The notes beneath the pieces were generated by a model that was given only the letters and a program-made list of their open reading frames with translations, searched no databases and was not told the DNA's origin. From the NCBI GenBank assembly GCA_018830445.1, contig JAHJSN010000005.1, positions 1 to 38,393 of the forward strand: 38,393 bases of DNA. Direction: 5' to 3'. A program made the translations under genes and the position numbers. The first letter of the stretch is position 1. Every line of letters starts with the position of its first letter. The stretch is from Alphaproteobacteria bacterium. GTDB taxonomy: Bacteria > Pseudomonadota > Alphaproteobacteria > Rhizobiales > Hyphomicrobiaceae. Below are positions 17,895 through 25,963 of this stretch, piece by piece.

Positions 17895-18710
17895 TCAGAT
17901 GGCGCGGCGACGTGGTTGCGTGGGACGTTCCCAGAAGACCATTTGATCGTTCCGGTCGAAATAAAACAACAGCTGGGTTTGCGAAATCTCGATATCGAAG
18001 GCGGGCAGTACGCTTTCGTCTTCGCGGCCGCGCTCGTATTCGAAGCAGATCAGGCGGATCGCATAATGCTGCCAGCGGTAGCCGCCATTTGTGTGCCGCT
18101 GCGGTTTGAGGCGTATGACGCGGCGCGGAGGAATCTGCATTTCGTAGAGCCAGTCGTAGCCGACCACGTGCATGAGGGCACTCACATCGACGGGCAATGC
18201 GCCAAGGTCGCATAGTCGGGAAAGAATGGAAACCAGGCCGTCCCAATCCAGCTGTCGGCGCAGGACCGCCTCTTCGGCAATCACGCAAAGTGCGGCCGCT
18301 GTCGCACATAACGCCAAGTCGTCGGAATTTACCGGTCTATGACGCTTATCGCCTGGACGATGCAGTCGTTCCGAATGCGGCGGCTCCTCGTTCAACCGGA
18401 CACTGGGAAGCAAATTTGCGGCCGACGGATCGGTTTTGCGGTCGGGCGGCGCAAGCACACCTGCGCGGCCTCGCTGACGCTGCTGGCTGCCTTGCGATCG
18501 GCCGGTCGTCCCAGCGCCAAGCAATCGGGGGCCGGCGGGACGATCTCGCGACTGCCAACCGAAAAGGCGCCGGAACAGCAGCGCGAGATAAATGAGGCCG
18601 ATAAAGACCAGGAGCGGAATCGAGGTCAGCACGGCAGCAACGCCGCCGCGCGCCCTTGTTAAAAGGTTCTGCCAGTTCCTGTTTCGCCTTTGGCGATCCT
18701 TCGACTGCAT
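17895..18710 (-). CDS. Uncharacterised single-pass membrane protein
   Basis: I do not recognise the family. The 271-residue product has a basic N terminus, one membrane segment (about 24-46, VAAVLTSIPLLVFIGLIYLALLF) and a long Arg/Gly/Gln/Pro-rich, probably disordered stretch (about 50-125). A folded C-terminal domain follows (about 128-271), with helices such as LALCATAAALCVIAEEAVLR and strands IRLICFEYER, QTQLLFYFDR and QMVFWER. The topology suggests the C-terminal domain is cytoplasmic. The start at 18710 has a poor ribosome site and could be wrong. Short competing frames on the plus strand look like shadows. It converges with the GNAT gene. Confidence 0.6.
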   Translation of the reverse strand: MQSKDRQRRNRNWQNLLTRARGGVAAVLTSIPLLVFIGLIYLALLFRRLFGWQSRDRPAGPRLLGAGTTGRSQGSQQRQRGRAGVLAPPDRKTDPSAANLLPSVRLNEEPPHSERLHRPGDKRHRPVNSDDLALCATAAALCVIAEEAVLRRQLDWDGLVSILSRLCDLGALPVDVSALMHVVGYDWLYEMQIPPRRVIRLKPQRHTNGGYRWQHYAIRLICFEYERGREDESVLPAFDIEISQTQLLFYFDRNDQMVFWERPTQPRRRAI

Positions 18711-18820
18711 CGGGGCACATCATAGGTTACGTATCGAGCCGCCGGGCGCGTCGGCACCTGGAGGTTCATTCAAAACCACGATTGCGGCAGGTATTCGATA
18801 GCCTGGCCAAGCGTCCGGCT

Positions 18821-19234
18821 TCAGGCGCCGCAGGCCGCGATGATCAGGGCCTGCATATTCGACATCCGGAGGGAGAAGTCTTCCTGCCACTTGGGGTCGG
18901 CGGCGATTCGTGACTGGAATTCCTTCAGGTAGCGGTCCTTGTCGGTGAAATAGTAGAACGCCATTTCGCGCTCTTCCTTTCCGAACCGTTCGGGCTGCTT
19001 CAGAAGCTTCTGCTCGCAATCGCAGGAATTCGCGTGGCGGTTCTGGACGGTCGCGCAGAAATCGTAAGCCGCGTCAAGAAAAGCCTGTTCGGAATAGTCC
19101 TGCGAGGGCTTTTCGGCCGGTTTGGCGGCTTCGTCAGCGGCGCGGACGAGTGTCAGAGGGATGAACAACATCACTACGGCCAGAAATGCCCGCACGACAT
19201 GGTTCGATTGCATTCTATTCTGCTTCTTCGGCAT
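18821..19234 (-). CDS. Uncharacterised exported protein with four cysteines
   Basis: I do not recognise the family. The 137-residue product has a probable signal peptide (basic start, hydrophobic FLAVVMLFIPLTLV at 17-30, cleavage near RAA-D at 33). The linker is rich in Ala, Lys, Glu and Pro. A mainly helical domain contains Cys60, Cys71, Cys73 (in NSCDCEQ) and Cys135 three residues from the end. This could be a disulfide-stabilised helical bundle or a metal site. The FGKEEREMAFYYFTDKDRYLKEF segment is strongly amphipathic. Start ATG 19234 has GGAAAG upstream; ATG 19213 is an alternative. It stands between the RND exporter gene and the gene at 17895. Confidence 0.75.
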   Translation of the reverse strand: MPKKQNRMQSNHVVRAFLAVVMLFIPLTLVRAADEAAKPAEKPSQDYSEQAFLDAAYDFCATVQNRHANSCDCEQKLLKQPERFGKEEREMAFYYFTDKDRYLKEFQSRIAADPKWQEDFSLRMSNMQALIIAACGA

Positions 19235-19324
19235 GGACGACTTTCCAGTTAAGCCGGCGTTTGTGCCGGTCGTTGAACCCTACCCCGTCTGATACGACCT
19301 AAAAGTACAATCGGACCTCGGCGG

Positions 19325-21715
19325 TCAAGGGCCAGCAGCTTGACGCGGTGGTGAACCTGGCTGCGGCCCGGCCCGCGGGAAGATACTGCGATACAGCGAA
19401 ATCGTGGCGGGAAGTATGACGAGCTGGGCGATCAGGGAAGCGAACAGGCAGGCGGCCGTCAACTGGCCGAACAGGCGCAGGGAGGGCAGATCGGAGAGCA
19501 CGGTCACACCGAGGCCGAGGGCCAGGATGATCGTGGTCAAGACCACCGCCGGACCGATGTGATGGGCGGTCTGGCGGAGGGCCTCGTGATGCCCGCCGGG
19601 GCCGGCGGCGAGGCGGTCCTCCTCAAGGTGGTAGCGGTTGAGGAAGTGGATGGTGGAGTCGATGGCCAGCGAAAATGCCACCGTAATGGCGACAATGGAG
19701 GCGAACTGCATCCCCTCGCCGAACGCCCACAGGAGTGTGCCTGTCGCGAAAATCGGGAACAGCGAAGGCAAGATGCTGACGACACCGGCCAGGACCGAAC
19801 GCAGTGCCACGGCCAGGAAGATGAAGATCACGAACATGTCGCCGACCAGTCCCCAGTTCAGTTCCGTTATCAAGGTCGCAGAGTTGCGGGCGGCGATCGC
19901 CGGAAGGCCGGTCACGGAGATCTTGTAGGAGGGGTGGGCGGCGCGGACGCTATCAAGCGACATATCGATCGTTTCGACGACCGGGAGGATCTTGCTCGCG
20001 TCGACGTCAGGAAGCCGCGCGGTGACGAGTACGGCCTGTTCGTCGGCTGAGATGAACCTGCGGACGAGGTGCTCGGGCAGGATCGACACGTAGCGCTTGA
20101 TCGTCTCGACGCTGGTATCGCCGGCTTCCGCGAGCCAGCGGCGCAAGCTGTCGAGGGACCAGACGTTGCCGAGGCCAGCGCGTTCCTCAAGGATCTTGTG
20201 GGCTTCGGCGATGAGGCTCAGCGTTTCTTCGTCGTACAGGCTGGCAGGCTGGCCGTCTCTGGCGGCCTTGGGCAGCTCCACCATGACATGTACCGGGTTG
20301 GCACCGGTCAGCTTCTGATCGAGGCGGGCGGAACCGGCCAGGGCCTGCTCCTGATCCGGCACCTGATCGGCAAGCCGGTAGCGGGGCTCGAGGGTTGCAT
20401 AGGCCCACCCCGTCGCGACGACCGCAACAACGCCCAAAATACTCAGCGTCACGGGATGCCGGCCGCTGGTCGTGACAATGACGTCGGTGATGCGTTGCAG
20501 GACGCCGACGCCGCCGGTCTCGTTCTCCGGACTTGTCAGGGTTTCATCTTCCTTGCGCACCAGCAGGACCGCCAGCGTCGGCACAACCACCGCGACGGCA
20601 ATATAGGAAATCCCGACAGCCAGCAGGGCGGCCTTGCCGAAGGTGCGGATCAGTGCGGAATCCGCCAGTGACAGTGACATAATGGCGATCGCCGCGTTCA
20701 TGGCGGTCAGCAGGCAGGCCGGGGCGACGTCGATGACGGCGGCGCGGGCGGCGGCGAAGCGATCCTCTCCGGCCATTACCGCGCGGCGTACCGCGAGCAC
20801 CAGGTGCATGGAATCGGAAAACCCCTGCACCAGGATCAGCGGCGTAATGACGTTGATGAACAAGTTGAGGCGGAAGTCGAGGCCGCCGATTACGCCCAGC
20901 GTCCAGAGAATCGCAATTGCAGGCCCGGCTACCGCTATCAAGGTCAGCGATACGCGCCGGAAAAACAGATAGGCAACGACGAGACCAACCAGGAAACCAA
21001 GTCCATTATAAATCAGCCGGTCGCGCTCGACTGCGTTGCGGATTTCGAGCTGCATCACAGGCGCGCCGGTGAAGTTCACGTTGAGCCCGGACCCTTCAAA
21101 GCTCATTTGGGCTGCCTGTTTCAGCCCGTCGATTACCGATCGCAATCCGCGCTCGTCGACAACCTGCCGGTCAAGCGAGATGACGATCAGGGCCAGTGTC
21201 GCGTCATCGGAAAGGAACTTGCCCTTGACGATGTCATTGGTCCGCAATGCGTCGAGCACGGCGGCGTATGCGGCGTCGTCCTGGGGTATCTCGTCGGGAA
21301 CGATCGGGGCTGCATAGCCGCTGTCGTCGGGTTTGCCGCGGGCGGAGAGCATCGACACCAGGCCGCCGACACCGTCGGCCAGCTGAAGTTCGATTGTCGC
21401 ATCCGCGAATTTCTTGATGGAATCGCGGCTCAGGAGGTTTTGGCCATCAACCACAATGAGCACGTCGTATTCGCTCGATGGAAACAATCGGTCGATCTGT
21501 TCGTACTGGCGGAATTCCTCGGTATCGGTGCGGAACAATTCGGACAGCGAATCGTCGACCTTCAGAAGCGAGACGCCGTAGGCGGCCAGCAGTGACAGGA
21601 TGAGGATCACGAATGCCGACAGGTACGGGGCGGCGAGCGCCACAAGCCCCAGCTTGTCGAGGCCGAACGAGAACCTGAACGAGCGGCGTTGACCCGTCGG
21701 TGACGGCGAAGACAT
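19325..21715 (-). CDS. RND superfamily exporter with MMPL/SSD domains
   Basis: A 796-residue inner membrane protein of the MMPL/sterol-sensing-domain branch of the RND superfamily, usually linked to lipid or hydrophobic-compound export. It has the internal twofold layout: one membrane helix (about 23-50), a periplasmic domain (about 55-230), six helices (about 233-420), then a repeat of this pattern. Family motifs include LVQGFSDSMHLVLAVRR (about 295-311) in the first half and FSLAIDSTIHFLNRYH in the second. ATG 21715 is chosen because GGGGAGAGGG lies just upstream; the frame is open 56 codons further. No membrane fusion or TolC-type partner is adjacent. Hopanoid transporter HpnN is a relative, but hopanoid genes are absent here. 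Confidence 0.88.
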   Translation of the reverse strand: MSSPSPTGQRRSFRFSFGLDKLGLVALAAPYLSAFVILILSLLAAYGVSLLKVDDSLSELFRTDTEEFRQYEQIDRLFPSSEYDVLIVVDGQNLLSRDSIKKFADATIELQLADGVGGLVSMLSARGKPDDSGYAAPIVPDEIPQDDAAYAAVLDALRTNDIVKGKFLSDDATLALIVISLDRQVVDERGLRSVIDGLKQAAQMSFEGSGLNVNFTGAPVMQLEIRNAVERDRLIYNGLGFLVGLVVAYLFFRRVSLTLIAVAGPAIAILWTLGVIGGLDFRLNLFINVITPLILVQGFSDSMHLVLAVRRAVMAGEDRFAAARAAVIDVAPACLLTAMNAAIAIMSLSLADSALIRTFGKAALLAVGISYIAVAVVVPTLAVLLVRKEDETLTSPENETGGVGVLQRITDVIVTTSGRHPVTLSILGVVAVVATGWAYATLEPRYRLADQVPDQEQALAGSARLDQKLTGANPVHVMVELPKAARDGQPASLYDEETLSLIAEAHKILEERAGLGNVWSLDSLRRWLAEAGDTSVETIKRYVSILPEHLVRRFISADEQAVLVTARLPDVDASKILPVVETIDMSLDSVRAAHPSYKISVTGLPAIAARNSATLITELNWGLVGDMFVIFIFLAVALRSVLAGVVSILPSLFPIFATGTLLWAFGEGMQFASIVAITVAFSLAIDSTIHFLNRYHLEEDRLAAGPGGHHEALRQTAHHIGPAVVLTTIILALGLGVTVLSDLPSLRLFGQLTAACLFASLIAQLVILPATISLYRSIFPRAGPQPGSPPRQAAGP

Positions 21716-21804
21716 CTGCGTCCCTCTCCCCAAAGTCGCTTTTGACCCCTGCGTGCAGTCGGATTCGTATTGTCTAATGTCGCAGTGGACTTCCGCTCTT
21801 GATC

Positions 21805-21823
21805 GAGAAAACTGTTTTTTCTC
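21805..21823. promoter_or_regulatory. AT-rich inverted repeat in a divergent promoter region
   Basis: GAGAAAA (21805-21811) and TTTTCTC (21817-21823) form a seven-base inverted repeat around five bases. It lies between the divergently transcribed RND exporter gene and the TusA-like gene, and is unusually AT-rich for the region. It might be a regulator site or part of a promoter; I could not match it to a known operator. Confidence 0.35.
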
Positions 21824-21942
21824 AATGCGGTGTTTTTCGCAAGGTTCGCCGTGCCTTGTCCAGTGTATCGTGTCGCGGCACACTCTTCTTGGTTCATCGA
21901 GGTGGCCTTGGCGTCGGTTGGACGGCTTGATGGGAGGTTTTT

Positions 21943-22176
21943 ATGGTTGCGGCGCACAAGAGCCTCGACGTGAAGGGGCTCAACAGTCCGCTTCCGGTCT
22001 TGAAGGCGAAAAAGGCGATGATGGAGATACCAGCCGGTGGAACGCTGGAGGTCCTCGCCACCGATCCTCGCGCCGTCACGGATTTCGAGCTGTTCTGTAA
22101 GTCAACCGGGGCGACGCTCGTTGAGCACGACTGTAGCGCAGGGGTGTACCGGTTCGTCGTCAAGAACACCGGGTGA
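21943..22176 (+). CDS. TusA-like protein lacking the catalytic cysteine
   Basis: A 77-residue two-layer sandwich protein of the TusA/SirA/YedF family. TusA proteins accept sulfane sulfur on the Cys of a Cys-Pro-x-Pro motif and pass it on, for example for tRNA thiolation. Here the motif reads G12-L-N-S15-P-L-P: codon AGT at 21985-21987 gives serine where the sulfur-carrying cysteine belongs. The rest is intact: LPVLKAKKAM helix, GGTLEVLATDPRAVTDFELFCKSTG and the last strand. Two other cysteines (in FCKS and DCSAG) are not at the active site. Start ATG 21943 has a strong GGGAGG site. It may bind partners without carrying sulfur, or act through another residue. Confidence 0.85.
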   Translation: MVAAHKSLDVKGLNSPLPVLKAKKAMMEIPAGGTLEVLATDPRAVTDFELFCKSTGATLVEHDCSAGVYRFVVKNTG

Positions 22177-22224
22177 AGCCTGTTCAGGGACGGCCCGGCT
22201 GGTTGCAGATGCTGGGACAATTTC

Positions 22225-22253
22225 TTGACACCATGAGCCAGGGCCCGCATAAG
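22225..22253 (+). promoter_or_regulatory. Predicted sigma-70 promoter for tRNA-Val
   Basis: A consensus -35 box TTGACA (22225-22230) is separated by 17 bases from CATAAG (22248-22253), which matches four of six bases of the -10 consensus. Transcription would start near 22260, about 95 bases before the tRNA. Confidence 0.5.
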
Positions 22254-22356
22254 CTTCGGCCCTCGGCAGCCTTCACGAGGTGGGTTTCACCCAACACGAT
22301 GATCGGGACCGGGCTGCACCCATCATTTCGGGTGTGCACCAATATTTTTGGATTTC

Positions 22357-22431
22357 GGGCGGTTAGCTCAGCGGTAGAGCACACGCTTCACACGCGTGGG
22401 GTCACTGGTTCAATCCCAGTACCGCCCACCA
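22357..22431 (+). tRNA. tRNA-Val (anticodon CAC)
   Basis: A complete 75-base cloverleaf. The acceptor stem GGGCGGT pairs with ACCGCCC. The D arm is GCTC/GAGC with loop AGCGGTA. The anticodon arm is CACGC/GCGTG with loop TTCACAC, giving anticodon CAC, which reads valine GTG codons. The T arm is ACTGG/CCAGT with loop TTCAATC. The terminal CCA is encoded (22429-22431). The 3' end is 29 bases from the last gene of the type I secretion locus, which reads toward it. Confidence 0.97.
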
Positions 22432-22460
22432 TAAAGTCGTAAATCAAAACAACGAGTATC

Positions 22461-23810
22461 CTAACGCTCACGAAATGCTCGGCTGAAACTATTCGTCAAG
22501 GGGCGGACTATGTACTGGACCAAGGTTCGTGCACCGGTCTTGATGTAGACTTCAGCGGGCATGCCAGGAGCGATTTCGACGCCCTCCAACCGTGCCAATT
22601 GGTCTTCAGAGATGGCAATGCGGGCCACGTAGTACTGCTCGCCGGGCTGCTTGCCTTCGATCGTATCGGCAGACACGTAGATCACTTCGCCAAATACAAC
22701 CGGCGTCGTGCGTTGATCGAGCGCCGACAGTCTGAGGTCCGCTGCCAGCCCACGGCGGACCTGATCGATATCTTGCGGCCGTACATACGCCTCGACGAGT
22801 AGCTTTTCCTGCGACGGCAAAAGGTCCATGATTTTCTCTCCTGGACCCACGACGCCACCGGTCGTGTGGTGATGAAGCTTGATGACGACACCGGGAACCG
22901 GTGCGCGAACCGTCAGGCGTCTCTCGATGTCGCGGGCGGCCCGCAAACGTTCCGCCGCATCGTCGAGCTTCGTACGGGCTTCCCCGAAATCGTCGGCAAG
23001 TTCCTGCGCGTGCCTCGATCTGATCGACAGGATCTCACCTTTGATTTCCAGAATTCGCTGCCTTGCCTGACCGATGCTCGAGGTAAACTGACCCACGTCG
23101 CCTTTCAGTTTGACTGCGGCGCGGCGCAATTGAAGGACCGTTGGAAGCCGTGCAAGACCCTTCTCCATCAGGCCTTCGTTCATCGCCAGTTCCTTCTGAA
23201 GTAGCTTAAGCTGCTCCTCGGCCGCCTCCTTCTGCGCTTCCAATCCGCCGATTTCTTCTTCAATGGCCGAAACCCTGCTGACCTGAATGTTGATTTCGTC
23301 GCGATGCTTCGTGCTTCGCGCCGCAAACAGGTTCCGCTGCGCCTCGATGATTCCCTGGAATTCCGGATCTCCTTGGGTGTCGAGCAACTCGGGTGGAAAC
23401 TTTATCTCATCTTGAATGTCCTGCTCGGCCGACAAACGGGAAATCGTGGCTTGAAGTGTTCGATGCTGCAACTCGTGCCGCCGCAATTCGGCGCCGACCC
23501 GCTCGGCGTCAAAGCGTACCAGCGGCTGCCCCGCCTGCACTTCCTGCCCTTCCTCGACAAGTATCTCGTCGATGATACCGCCTTCAAGGTGCTGAACGGT
23601 CTTGTTGGTCCCGGTTGCGACGAACACACCTTGTGCGACCGTGGCACTCGCCAGCTCCGCAGTCGATGCCCACAGACCAAAACTACCGATAAGAAAAACG
23701 AGAACCGTCAGCCCAAAAATCGACGGGCCCCAATAACTCCGCCGGACCGGCAAATGCCAATCGTCAAAAGCATTACTTGATTGATCGGTCCGTGACTTCT
23801 CAAGACTCAT
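22461..23810 (-). CDS. Type I secretion membrane fusion protein (HlyD/PrtE family)
   Basis: A 449-residue periplasmic adaptor that links the inner-membrane ABC exporter to an outer-membrane TolC-type channel. A short cytoplasmic N terminus (1-28) precedes one membrane helix (about 29-49). The first half of the lipoyl-like domain follows (VQHLEGGIIDEILVEEGQEV, about 72-91), then a long alpha-helical coiled-coil hairpin (about 105-300, rich in Glu, Gln, Leu, Arg). The second lipoyl half is RLTVRAPVPGVVIKLHHHTTGG (about 300-321), followed by the beta-barrel domain ending EIAPGMPAEVYIKTGARTLVQYIVRPL, the family C-terminal signature. The start has GAGGAAAG upstream. It lies 194 bases downstream of the exporter ATPase gene on the same strand. 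Confidence 0.96.
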   Translation of the reverse strand: MSLEKSRTDQSSNAFDDWHLPVRRSYWGPSIFGLTVLVFLIGSFGLWASTAELASATVAQGVFVATGTNKTVQHLEGGIIDEILVEEGQEVQAGQPLVRFDAERVGAELRRHELQHRTLQATISRLSAEQDIQDEIKFPPELLDTQGDPEFQGIIEAQRNLFAARSTKHRDEINIQVSRVSAIEEEIGGLEAQKEAAEEQLKLLQKELAMNEGLMEKGLARLPTVLQLRRAAVKLKGDVGQFTSSIGQARQRILEIKGEILSIRSRHAQELADDFGEARTKLDDAAERLRAARDIERRLTVRAPVPGVVIKLHHHTTGGVVGPGEKIMDLLPSQEKLLVEAYVRPQDIDQVRRGLAADLRLSALDQRTTPVVFGEVIYVSADTIEGKQPGEQYYVARIAISEDQLARLEGVEIAPGMPAEVYIKTGARTLVQYIVRPLTNSFSRAFRER

Positions 23811-24004
23811 AGAGATCGGCTTTCCTCGTCTCGACTCGTGTTGCGACTGCGATGCCAGGCTTCCGAGCGCCTCCGCAGTAACACTGGAGAACTCCTTGTT
23901 TGCGCTTTTGATGCACTAACGACTGACCGCCTTCGCCCGGAATCAAGCATTAAATCCGGAACACGAGCAGGGCTAGTCCATCACAGCGGACCTGTTGGCG
24001 CCCC

Positions 24005-25840
24005 TCAAGTCTTGCGTCCGAATGACGTGGGGCTGACGACTTTGTTCGGCACCGATCCAGGATTGAGGATTTCGCCGAGATCCTGATTTGCCGGCACCGG
24101 CGTATCGACCGGTCGGCGCAACAACTTGTCGCGTGGACCATACGCTTCGATCTTACCGTCGGCGAGCGCCAGAATCCTGTCGACATGCCGCAACATGGCT
24201 GGCCGCTGAGTGATGATGATCGTGGTTATTTCTCGCCGTTTGGCTTCAACGAGACACTTTGCGAGTGCGGTCTCGCCGTCCCGGTCGAGATTTGCATCGG
24301 GCTCATCGAGTACGACAAGTTTGGGTGATCCGTAAAATGCTCTTGCTAGGGCCACGCGTTGGCGCTCGCCGCCTGAAAGAGGCGTGCCTCCAAGCTGGAT
24401 CATGGTTTCATAGCCGTGCTTCTGACGCAGGATGAGATTGTGAGCGCCAGCGAAATTCGCCGCAGCAACGATTGCTTCATCGGTCGCGTCATCGCGCAGG
24501 CGCGCTATATTTTGCGCAATCGTCCCAGGAAACAGCTCCACACCCTGCGGCAGGTAGCCGATGTACTCCCCGCGTTGCAGAGCATCCCAATTCTGGAGAT
24601 CCGCACCGTCCAGCCGAATTGTTCCACCCGATGGGTCAATCGCCCCGACCAGCATTCGTCCCAGCGTCGACTTGCCTGCTCCCGTGGCGCCGATCAGCGC
24701 AACAACGCAACCCCGCGGTATTTCGAAAGTAATGCCCTTCACGATCGGATCACGTGACTGAGGTGCCAGGTAGGCCAGTTGTTCCACGGCGACATCGCCA
24801 TATGGGACGGGCAGCTCGATCCGCTCCGAACGGGCAACGGCACGTGCCAGCGTCTGCTTGACTCTGCTGTAACTTTGCAGTGACGACACCAGATTGCGCC
24901 AGCCCTCGATCGCGCCCTCGATGGGGGCAAGAGCCCGGCTGCCGATAATCGATGCCGCGATCGCCATACCCGCGGTCACCTCGTTGCCGAGCGTCAGGAA
25001 AGCGCCCCACCCCAGGATCGAAATCTGCAATACGAGCCGGAAAAACTTCGACAAGCCGGAGATGATGGCATTTCTATCATTCGCGATACGCTGGTTGGCC
25101 AACGCATCGCGGTTTTCCTCACCCCAGGCCCTGACGCAATCCGGCAACATCCCCATGGCTCTGACCGCGTCTGCGTTGCGGGTATGGGCCTGGGCTCTGC
25201 CGAGCGCGGCCATTGCATGTCCGCTTGAAATCGACGATGGGCCCGACGTGAGCGACTGATTTGCCAGCGCAAACAACAAAAGGATGATACTGCCGCCAGT
25301 CGCAATCCAGCCAAGATCGGGATGAATCAGAAAAACCATCAGGATGTAGAGAGGCGCAACGGGCAGGTCGAAAAGCAGCGGGACGACCGGCCCGGATATG
25401 AATGCCCGCACACTTCCCAGATCACGGAGCCCCTGGACGTCGGAACTGCCACCGCTCGATGATTGGTCAATCGAGGCGGCGAGCAGCGGGCCGCCCAATT
25501 CGGTCTCAAGCCGCATCCCGATTCGTGTCAGGACATACCGGCGGACCATATCGAAGAGTGCCAAGAGGATGATCGCTCCGATCGCTCCTGCGGTCAGCAT
25601 CACCAAGGTATCGAGGCTGCGGCTGACCAGCACACGATCCGAAAGCTGCATCAGATAGATGGGAACGGTGAGCATCAGCAGGTTTATGATGACGCTGAAC
25701 AACGCCACGAACATCATGCCGCGACGCCAGCGCGAGAGCCGCTTGCGCAAGTCCTTGCCCGTCAGACCAAAGCGGCGTCGCGTCGTGCCGTTAGGCACGT
25801 CGTCTGCTTGCTTGCTGTTGTCGCCGCCCGCCGTGGTCAT
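24005..25840 (-). CDS. Type I secretion ABC exporter (PrtD/PrsD family), variant H-loop
   Basis: A 611-residue half-transporter with fused membrane and ATPase domains that would drive export of the neighbouring giant protein. The N terminus is polar and basic (1-40). Membrane helices lie at about 42-64, 78-98, 152-192 and 265-305; there is no peptidase C39 domain, as expected for the PrtD subfamily. ATPase motifs: Walker A GATGAGKST (384-392), YLPQ Q-loop (429-432), signature LSGGERQR (488-495), Walker B LVVLDEP (508-514). The usual switch histidine of the IxHRP motif is Gln545 (IITQRP; codon CAG at 24206-24208). No strong ribosome site precedes the start, so it may be moved. Confidence 0.94.
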   Translation of the reverse strand: MTTAGGDNSKQADDVPNGTTRRRFGLTGKDLRKRLSRWRRGMMFVALFSVIINLLMLTVPIYLMQLSDRVLVSRSLDTLVMLTAGAIGAIILLALFDMVRRYVLTRIGMRLETELGGPLLAASIDQSSSGGSSDVQGLRDLGSVRAFISGPVVPLLFDLPVAPLYILMVFLIHPDLGWIATGGSIILLLFALANQSLTSGPSSISSGHAMAALGRAQAHTRNADAVRAMGMLPDCVRAWGEENRDALANQRIANDRNAIISGLSKFFRLVLQISILGWGAFLTLGNEVTAGMAIAASIIGSRALAPIEGAIEGWRNLVSSLQSYSRVKQTLARAVARSERIELPVPYGDVAVEQLAYLAPQSRDPIVKGITFEIPRGCVVALIGATGAGKSTLGRMLVGAIDPSGGTIRLDGADLQNWDALQRGEYIGYLPQGVELFPGTIAQNIARLRDDATDEAIVAAANFAGAHNLILRQKHGYETMIQLGGTPLSGGERQRVALARAFYGSPKLVVLDEPDANLDRDGETALAKCLVEAKRREITTIIITQRPAMLRHVDRILALADGKIEAYGPRDKLLRRPVDTPVPANQDLGEILNPGSVPNKVVSPTSFGRKT

Positions 25841-25963
25841 CCGATGCCCAAAACCATTGTTTCTGAACGATGTTTCCTTCGACCATCCAAACTAGTTGAT
25901 GCTCGGCCAGTTGCGCGAGCCGAGCATCAAGGAATTCCAGGAACTGTCCTTCGTCTCGAATAT

